A stretch of 64,000 bases of DNA from Ligustrum vulgare (Eukaryota; Streptophyta; Magnoliopsida; Lamiales; Oleaceae): positions 29,029,362-29,093,361 of the forward strand of contig OY743170.1 in assembly GCA_963555705.1 (NCBI GenBank), written 5' to 3'. A program made the translations under genes and the position numbers. Position 1 is the stretch's first letter; each line of letters begins with the position of its first letter. Below the pieces are notes generated by a model that saw only the letters and a list, made by a program, of their open reading frames with translations, was not told the origin of the DNA and made no database searches. Below are positions 56,343 through 64,000 of the stretch, piece by piece.

Positions 56343-57142
56343 TTAGGGACGGAGCTAAGATTTTGAACGAGTGAGGGCCAAAATTTTTTAATGATGGGAG
56401 GGGGAGGCCGCTCCGGGGTGGAGCCCCCGAATTTTTTTAAAACAAAATTGGTTGAAACGACGATTTTAAGTACCAAATCAAATATAAGTATAGTCACAAA
56501 TAATAATACATACAAAAATGGATTTTTCAAATTTAATATTATAATTCATAAATAATCTTCACCTATTATTCAAATGAATCTATCGATTCATATATATCTA
56601 ATCGCCCTCCGAAATATTTTTGAACAAAAATGATTGAAACGACGATTTTGAGTACCAAATCGAATATAAGTATAGTCATAAATAATAATACATAAAAAAA
56701 ATGGATTTTTAAAATTTAACATCATAATTCATAAGTAATCTCCACCTATTATTCAAATGAATCTTACAATTCATATATATCTAATCAATTCATTTTATTT
56801 TTTTTCTCCATTTACTGCCTTTAAGTAATAGTCATCTTCTCCAAGAGAACTTTCTCCACCACCTCAACTTCATTCTTTTTTTTTTTCTTTTCCTGCTTCA
56901 TTCTGCCTCCGAACTCACCCTCTTCCATCGTTCTTCTCTTCACCAACTGCTCCACTCATTCACCTGCCTCCAAGACATATCTTCCACAATCAACCACTAC
57001 ACGTCTGCACCCTTCTCTCTCAGGCAAACATCCCCTTTGTCCACAGCTTTCTGCAATTCCTCCTCTTGGTCTACAAAAAAAAAATCCAAAAAATTTCAAT
57101 GGGGGCGTGGACCCCCACTGGTCCTAAACTGCATCAGTCCCT
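56343..57142. mobile_element. Non-autonomous hAT-like element, 800 bp (TSD GGATGTAA)
   Basis: The exact 8-bp duplication GGATGTAA flanks it at 56335-56342 and 57143-57150. The ends are TTAGGGACGGAGC and, as complement, AGGGACTGATGC, an imperfect short TIR. GC-rich termini (ccgctccggggtggagcc at the left, gggggcgtggacccccac at the right) surround an AT-rich centre that includes a tandem duplication. The extent of the TIR is uncertain by two bases. No transposase is present. Confidence 0.75.
56451..56812. repeat. Tandem duplication of a ~181-bp unit within the hAT element
   Basis: The copies begin near ttgaaacgacgattttaagt (56452) and ttgaaacgacgattttgagt (56634) and run through acctattattcaaatgaatc in both. 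Confidence 0.8.
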
Positions 57143-58861
57143 GGATGTAATACATAATGCAAGTGCTGGGGTTGCTCGTAACATTACATGTCGTGCAATT
57201 ACTTAATATTCATAAAACATTACATTGAATGTAATTCAGAAACTGGTATATGATTTTATCGATTAAATTTAATATAATGCGAGTTTGAGGTATGTTAAAT
57301 TGAATGTGGTTTTAATTAAATTACATAACTCGTAATATCACGTCTGATCTAGAAGATGACTTCCCATATTATTAAACTAATTTAATAATTGTAATTTTTT
57401 GATTATTAGTTGATTTTAAATGTAATTACACCCCTAATTTAATCTCCTAAATAAATGGTAACTACATCCATAAATAATATATAGGTTCCATTATTAATGA
57501 AGTCAATCAAATAATACACACTCTTTCATAGAATCCGGTATTTTTCTAAATAATTTATAAATAATGTATTTATCTAAGAATGATTGAAGGAATTAGTATA
57601 GAGTCTAATTAATCCATTTTTTATTTAGATTAATTAGTAGGTACAAGTTGATTAAATTATTTCTTTTCTTTTTTTATTTTCCTTGCATGATATGAAGGAC
57701 ATACTTTCTTATATTTTATTTTGAGCGAGGGAGCGAGTAAATTCATGGTCAGCCTTTAAAGCAACTTCATATAAAATTTATTCATGAAGATAATTGAATG
57801 TTTGTATATGGATGGATTCCTTTAACTAAAATTATTCCTCCTAATCCTGTCCTATTGTTTTAACCTGCCTACTATTCTTACAACCTGGTACTTGAATTCT
57901 GATATCTTCAATATGCTTCATATGGTTAATATAATAGCCGGATGCCGGGATTCTATAGCGATCCCAACAAAGTTAATAGCATTCAATGTTTGATGTTCAG
58001 ATGTGATGAATTTTGGAAGAATATTTTTTCCCCCTCTTAAGCTTAGTTTGGCCGCTATTATAATCAGTTTAAATTGACTGTCTTTTAATTAATGCGAATC
58101 ATCTGAGGCTTCAATATGGGGGAGAATCTTTGGTTTAGAATGTTGAAGCCAGCGATTGATTCCAAAATCTATCTTTGTAAAAGTAAAATCAGAGTAATAT
58201 TGCTCTTTTGCTTTATGAAATACATATTTATTAGATCTTCTTCTGCAGAAGTGAATCCCATCTACATCATTAACAAGTCCTTTAGAGTGTTGAATATATG
58301 CGGGTATTCCATACGAAATTATTGAATTAAAGGATACCCAAAACCTTTTTTTTTTTTCAATACAGGAGTTTAGTGGAGTAGATGACAAATTTTAATATTC
58401 TATTTACAATTGTTGTGTTTTCCCAAGTGAGAAAATAATTTTGCTTTGGTTTTGTCAAGAGATCATTTTTCATTCCCAACCAGATAAAGACATTTGTCAC
58501 CTCCAATTGGGTGTGGGACCTGTCTGACACTCAATGCCCACCTGTCAAGTGGTAGGTGGGCATGCGTATGTATGTATGTATACAGAATTTTGATAAAAGC
58601 ACTTCGGGGTTTACCCTCGAGGTGACACCCCACCCCCTCCATGTGAGTGACGGTCACCTCGGGGGTTAGTAGCATGGTCCATGTATATAAATAAGAAGAA
58701 GAGAAATATCTCAAATTGAACAATCTTGTACTGTCCCTCCATCCGTGTGTTGATGCAGCTTCTTAACCACGAATAAGAATCGTTGACACGAGTGCAATAG
58801 TAATTGGAGATTTAAACCTCAGAGTCTGCTTGATCTTAAATTTTTCAGTTTTTATTTACAA
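57143..58861. other. Non-coding DNA left of the MYB-CC pseudogene
   Basis: It contains more taacattacatg-type motifs (57180-57360), an AT-rich middle and, on the minus strand, an open frame of 99 codons (58089-58388) that I do not recognise. 58560-58740 is GC-richer (gaggtgaca/cggtcacctcggggg, a possible hairpin) and may belong to the former promoter or 5' UTR of the pseudogene. Confidence 0.45.
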
Positions 58862-60567
58862 ATGAGAGGAATAGAGCAGAAGTGCGGATTTACCAATGAT
58901 TTTGCTTCAGAAAGTTATGTGGAATCTAATCCCACAGAAATTGGGTCAGGGAACTTTTGGCCTGCAAATTCATCCAGTTCCAACTTTGGCCGGATTGGAT
59001 CGATGGGCTTCTGCTTTCTATGCAACCGAAAGGTATATGGACTTTACACAGTATGAGAAGCAGAAAAATAGTCTGTATTCTCGTTGCTCCCAACAATCCA
59101 CGATTTCTGGAAATGGCTTCTTCGGATCAAGATTTCGAGTCATCCATTCCATCACAAATTCAATTTGTCACAAATCCTTCGGAGAGTGAACAAATACTGC
59201 AACTAAAGAAGAAGCTGCTAGGTGATCTTGATAGTTCACCTTTCTGTTCCATTCTATACAAATTGGGATCTTGATCTTGGTGTAAGTCTTCCATTTTTCT
59301 TCTCTCGGTGAATTTCAAATTAATTAGTTGATCAGAAATATTCATACAGGTTTCTCAACATCTACATGCTTCTCATTTGCAGCTGGGATGCCTGCCCGGA
59401 TGTTTTTGGTCTGCTTCAAATCATTCAGCAGTTTCAACAAGTAAGACGCGAATCAGATTTGTTGAGTGCGTAAATCGCCTTGGGGGTTCTGATAGTAAGC
59501 GATTTCGTATTAGTCTTCTGTTTTCAGCATAAGAAGACCGGCCTTCATATACTGACTGTTTCCCCCATTCATTCATATCATAGAGGCAACACCCAAGGGA
59601 ATCCTAAAGCTGACGGATTCAGAGGGACTTACAATCTTTCATGTTAAGAGCCACTTGCAGGTACAAATCCCACAACTTTTAATTTCTGATTAATTTTAGG
59701 AACCTGAATAATTTTCATCATTTATCTTCTTTGCTGGAATATCGTAATGCAAAATGGTTGCCGGATTCTGTTCAAGGTAATTTTTACCAGTGCCTATTCC
59801 ATTAGTCCATTTGTGAGATGGCTCTAATTTAATACTATTTTCCTGCAGGAAAATTGCCAATAACGTTTCACTGTTTGACATAAAAATGTAAAAATCAATT
59901 TGCTTACTCTCATGCATTTGAGCAATGATGCACCAACACGGACACATGTTTTTGACACGATACGTGTCGAACACGTTGACATACAAATTTTTTAGAAAAG
60001 TATCGACACGACACGTTGTCTACACGTTAATTAAAATATTTAAAAATTTTCGTATAAGTTTAGTTTTATACTTATTATTAACTTTGTTTATTGAAATCTT
60101 TTAATTTTGAGTACCTATTTGTTATTTTATACAAATTTAGAGTTAAAAAATATATAATTTCTCTCATAAAGAAAGAATAAAGACTATAGTAGAGTGTTGG
60201 AAGAGTGTCGTGTCGGACACGCTACTCTATTTGAAGTGGCAGTCTTAAAGAGAATTTGAGTTCCACATTTCACGTTTCTCATGTTTACCTTTTTGTGCAG
60301 CGGTACTCAACTCAAGGAAGCATTGCAAGTACAACTAGATTTTCAAAAGCATCTCCATGAACAACTAGAGGTAGCTCTTATTTCTCTATGCACAGTAAAA
60401 TGATCAAAATAAGTTACTTATTAGTTTAGCTTACTTTTCCATGGTAGATGCAAAGAAACTTGCAGATGAGGATTGAAGAACAAGGGAAACAGCTGGAAAT
60501 GATGTTTGAACAGCAGCAAGAAACAACTAGAAATCTCATTCAAACCCAAATCTCGACCTCTTCATGA
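58862..60567 (+). pseudogene. MYB-CC (GARP, PHR1/PHL-like) transcription-factor pseudogene
   Basis: Exon-like blocks: 58862-~59275, 59383-59494, 59584-59660, ~59737-59776, 59849-59887, 60301-60370, 60448-60567. The N-terminal block reads SSNFGRIGS, then in a second frame ASAFYATERYMDFTQYEKQK, then in a third LQLKKKLLGDLDSS. Next are the GARP/MYB pieces KTRIRFVECVNRLGGSD and ATPKGILKLTDSEGLTIFHV with KSHLQ, and YRNAKWLPDSV. The coiled coil ends the protein: QVQLDFQKHLHEQLE and MQRNLQMRIEEQGKQLEMMF, the LHEQLE signature of MYB-CC proteins such as PHR1, which bind phosphate-starvation promoter elements. Defects: two frameshifts in the first block, loss of the first GARP helix (the W-T-x-x-L-H-E segment after KTRIR), a missing AG before exon 4, a frameshift in the 39-nt exon, and a repeat insertion in the following intron. 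It resembles the PHL5-like subgroup. Confidence 0.8.
59925..60232. repeat. MITE-like insertion in a MYB-CC intron
   Basis: Starts near gatgcaccaacacggacac and ends near gagtgtcgtgtcggacacgc, with several internal GACACG/CGTGTC repeats and inverted arms (gacacgatacgtgtc). Exact ends and target duplication could not be fixed. Confidence 0.45.
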
Positions 60568-62849
60568 CCCTTGAAGATTCACAGATTTTGGTTTCAGGAG
60601 ATTCGGATAATAATATGGTCTTCCCCTCCAAGATAAGTTAGGCCCCTGTCACAGCCATAGTTGAAAATATAATTGGATAAACATTACATACATTAATCAT
60701 ATACATGTTTCTCATTCTCGTCTTCTTGTGTGCATTCAGAGTTTATAGCACAGTTTTCTCGGAATTCTTTATCTATTAATTTTGTGGTGGAAAACTATGT
60801 TCTTCTCTGAAATTAAAGGATTTGAATTTCTGTAGAATTATAAATTCAAGGTCAATAGAACATGTAATACTTGCAGATTTGCACAGAGTAATGAACAAAT
60901 TTTGGATTCTATTCAAGATTATGGCTCCCCCCTTTACATTGATCCTTAGTCTACTCATTGTGCTCGATAGTAAATCAACTTTTACTCGACATTACTAGTT
61001 TTTTCCAAAAAATCTCAAATACTAAGCATAGCCTATCTTTCCATTTTCACCATGAGGGTTCTTTATCCATAGAGGCAAACATCAAAAAAGGTAGATTGGA
61101 ATGGCAAGGACAATATATAATTCCTTTTTAATTAGATTAAGGAATACAGAATAGCACGGCAAGAACAAGTTTCAAATTCAATTTGATGATACTTGATTGT
61201 TGAGTGAACTTCACTTTATACCTATTCGTGCACTGTTTCATGCAAAACAATTAATTAAATACTCGGACGGTTGTGTACATGAACAAACTTCTTGAGATAA
61301 AGCCCCAAAAATAAATACAATTGAGAATAGTATTTCTGCCTTCAAGGGGCACAAGCTCATAATTACAAGAATCGTCATTCTAAATGTCTTGATTTTTTGC
61401 TTTTATAAATATCGTAACAACATCTCTGAAACAGCTTCTTGATCTTGTAACTGCCACATTCTGTTTGATTGATCTCATTACTCGCATGTCCTCAATAGCC
61501 CCTCCAACATCCAATTGATAACTTCCCTTGCTAATAAATATGAAACGGTGGGCTATTATGGACAATCATGTGAGATAAATGTTGGAAAATGTTTCCAAGA
61601 AAGTGTTCAAATCAAAAATGTTAGTTTTCTTTCACCTGAAATTTAATTAATTACTAAACTAATTGAAACTGCATTGAAGGTGAGCAGCGAAATTACCATC
61701 CAACAATTAATATGAACTTTAATCTTTGAAATAACTATTCTAGCTTCCAACCTTTGAATCTTCTTTAATATTCCTTCAAGAAAAAGATTGCGTTGATGCG
61801 CGGATATCAAAGGATCAAAAAACACAATACACACAAATTATTTAAGAGAGAACTCTATAATAATTATCTAATTAGGGAACAATCAAAACTTGGACTCCAA
61901 TCTATACTTATAGCCATCCCCTACATGTGTATATATAGGGGAAGAGTTTTAACACTTTTCATTTTCCTTGTGGAATTAGAGTTCCATACTTGTCCTACAA
62001 GTAACTCTATCATAATTTCTTTTTAATAGCGCAATCCAAGAACTATCCAACTTTTTACAATTTAGTCCTTGGATTCTTATTTAGGCTATCATAAGACCCC
62101 AATTGGATTTATAAAATATAGGCTCCCAATAATTAAATCTGGTTATGCCAATTAATAAAAATTTAATTATCTAATAATTCGTTCAGGCCACTACAAGCAA
62201 ATTATTGTAACTCCTAAATATATAAAATAATCATAGAAGCAACATATTTTTGTCCCACAATTATTTATCCTCTTGACTTATCAATCTAATCATTTGTCCC
62301 CGTTTGAGATTGATAATTAATTAGGCATACAATTAACCGTTTTACCTAATTAATTATTCACTTTGCTTAAATCAATATTTTTATTGCTATGATTTCTATT
62401 CAACAACGATTGTTAAATACTAAGCTTAGATTCCTGAAATCATACTCGAAGCGATCTCCTTAACTCTACAATTAGATCAACGTATTCTTCTTGCAATGCT
62501 TCATTTACTTTCCTTCAACTTCCAACATAAAAAGTTATTGATCATATAAATGATTGATCTCACTTATAGTACATCAAAGACCCTAAGGATTGTTACATAA
62601 TAAATATCATCCAAGATAGATTAAGAAAATACATATGATAGTCATATGAAATCTGAATTCCTAAGCACGATCATGCTAGAAAATTAATTTCACGATGGTC
62701 CAGTCCAATATACTTATCCTGAAGTATATCATGTCATTACTCACAACTTAACAAGTAGCTATGATTAAGACAAATAATCTATTATGATTAATTAGAGTAA
62801 TAGACAAATGAACATCAATAAAATAAATTGCTTATCTTTATTTAACGTT
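60568..62849. other. AT-rich DNA right of the pseudogene; no gene recognised
   Basis: A minus-strand frame of 61 codons at 61380-61565 (SYQLDVGGAIEDMRVMRSIK) looks more like protein than its surroundings but is not recognised. A TATA-like gtatatatagggg lies at ~61927-61940 (+). From ~61580 the sequence has the character of a Copia-type LTR or internal end (TGTTGGAAAATG start at ~61579), without a provable second copy. The CACTA element at 62850 inserted into it. Confidence 0.4.
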
Positions 62850-63813
62850 CACTAGTACATTAAGAGTCAAAGGCGTCGGTTGTAAAGCAGAAAAGGCGTC
62901 GGTTGTACAGGAGACGCCTTTAGTACAGACGCTAAAAGTGCATACTTAAGGCGTCGGTTGTAAACCGACGCCTTAAGTTAATTAAAGGCGTCGGTTGTTA
63001 AAGAACAACCGACGCCTTTTCTCAACTAAAGGCGTCGGTTGTTACGTAAAACCGACGCCTTTAGTTGATAAAAGGCGTCGGTTGTTCTTTAACAACCGAC
63101 GCCTTTAATTGAGAAAAGGCGTCGGTTGTTCTTTAACAACCGACGCCTTTTACAAATATTTTTTTTTTCATTTATTTTTATTTGCCTTATATACACCTAT
63201 ATAAACTATAATAATCAGGTACGCATCAAAAAATTATCTTCAACAAATATATATAATCGAGGAATGCAGAACAAAACTTAATAAATAACTCAATAAACAG
63301 AAAGAGCTTAGGGACGAAAGAGCTTGGGTACTGTTTTGGGTGGAGACACGGCAGGGAAGAGCTGTGATGCCGGCGCCGGAGTTGAACGGCTTGTCGTGGT
63401 GTGGTGGCGACGGCGGGAGAGGGCTGAACGGGGTTGGGCGATTGCGGATTCGAAAGAGCTTGTTTACTGCTTGAAGAGAAATAGAGCTTTGAAAAGCCCG
63501 GGTAGCACAAAAAGCGGGACAAAGAATAAAGGAACGTAGTTAAAGGCGGCGGTTCCATAAAAAAACCGCCGCCTTTACTTAAAAGGCGTCGGTTTATTTA
63601 GCAAGAACCGACGCCTATAATAAAATTATAGGCGTCGGTTCTTACTAAAGAACCGACACCCATACTTAAGGCGTCGGTTTCTTTTCAGAACCGACGCCTA
63701 TATTATTATTATAAGCGTCGGTGTCCAATTTTGCCACCGCGTTTTTTGAGGCGTCGTTTTTCACAAAAAACGACGCTAATATGTTATTTTTTTTTGGTAA
63801 TTTTGTACTAGTG
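62850..63813 (-). mobile_element. Non-autonomous CACTA element, 964 bp (TSD GTT)
   Basis: CACTAGTACATTAAGAG at the left, complement CACTAGTACAAAATTACC at the right, GTT at 62847-62849 and 63814-63816. The left third is an array of perfect GGCGTCGGTT palindromes; the middle (63320-63480) is GC-rich leader-like sequence; the right 270 bp again hold GGCGTCGGTT hairpins. Orientation is taken from the GC-rich leader being on the right, as in 51963-53174. No transposase. Confidence 0.93.
62876..63155. repeat. Array of GGCGTCGGTT palindromes (left subterminal region)
   Basis: At least four head-to-head pairs: aaggcgtcggttg ... caaccgacgcctt, with loops of 6-14 bases, plus single copies nearer the end. 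Similar pairs with ggttcttac/aagaacc loops lie at 63585-63700. Confidence 0.9.
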
Positions 63814-64000
63814 GTTCAAGACTAAATTATTCTTGATTGAAAAATGATATTAATCTTTTGTACTTCGAAAGTACTAATATCATATTATCTTTAAACAATT
63901 GAAGGTCATTCGTTAAAGCTTACATATAATAATGAATTGCAAATTTAAATAAACGTCAAATATCATATATCAAATATAAATAATCGTTTATTACATTTCA
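63814..64000. other. AT-rich DNA, continues the sequence left of the CACTA element
   Basis: Non-coding; no feature recognised up to the window end. Confidence 0.5.

Noticed and set aside
58089..58388. 99-codon minus-strand frame as a host gene
   Set aside because: No recognisable domain, no splice context, and the last codons cross a poly-T tract.
62876..63155. Regularly spaced palindromic repeats resembling a CRISPR array
   Set aside because: They lie inside a CACTA element with exact TIRs and target duplication in plant DNA; the spacers are very short and the repeats match subterminal repeats of three other CACTA elements.

Overview
This is a stretch of flowering-plant nuclear DNA made almost entirely of transposable elements and integrated viral DNA. 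I see no intact host gene, rRNA or tRNA. The plant origin follows from CACTA elements with TNP2/DUF4216 and C48-protease genes, Ty3/Gypsy chromovirus sequence, initiator-tRNA-Met type primer sites, hAT and Harbinger-like non-autonomous elements, Caulimoviridae-like endogenous pararetrovirus (EPRV) sequence, and a decayed MYB-CC (PHR1-like) transcription-factor gene. The species cannot be told from the sequence.

Layout. 1-4025: 3' part of a CACTA transposon (+), inserted into a minus-strand Ty3/Gypsy relic (4026-~5000). ~6911-9726: deletion-derived LTR retrotransposon with a truncated 5' LTR. 9767-12286: probable solo LTR. 13631-~15450: LTR-like remnant holding a Harbinger-type element (14194-15117), which itself holds a 328-bp hAT element (14466-14793). 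16555-55362: the core of the window, a minus-strand head-to-tail array of an EPRV. It comprises one nearly complete unit (PBS 55351-55362, promoter ~47.9 kb), a second unit (PBS 45557-45568) and the leader of a third (16.5-17.6 kb). The second unit is split by a Ty3/Gypsy chromovirus (19992-28769), a CACTA element (29561-36164, carrying a 3-kb solo LTR at 30137-33178), and two short non-autonomous Gypsy derivatives (37691-40565 and 41053-44520). The first unit is split by a small CACTA element (51963-53174). 56343-57142: non-autonomous hAT. 58862-60567: MYB-CC pseudogene. 62850-63813: small CACTA element made largely of palindromic subterminal repeats.

The insertions are well resolved. Exact target duplications are TAC (29561/36164), CCT (51963/53174), GTT (62850/63813), CATAC (37691/40565), ACTTT (41053/44520), GTATA (solo LTR), TTA (14194/15117), ATATATCC (14466/14793) and GGATGTAA (56343/57142). 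The chromovirus has none, and about 430 bp of virus sequence is missing at its site.

The most unusual content is the EPRV. Its order on the minus strand is coiled-coil ORF, coat-like protein with CCHC knuckle, movement-like protein, a first aspartic-protease domain, a second aspartic-protease domain on a separate ORF, RT and RNase H, then an ORF in transactivator position. Both proteases occur in both units, and two ORF junctions show start/stop overlaps. All coding sequence in the window looks broken except the single Gag-PR ORF of the youngest LTR element (42196-43878).
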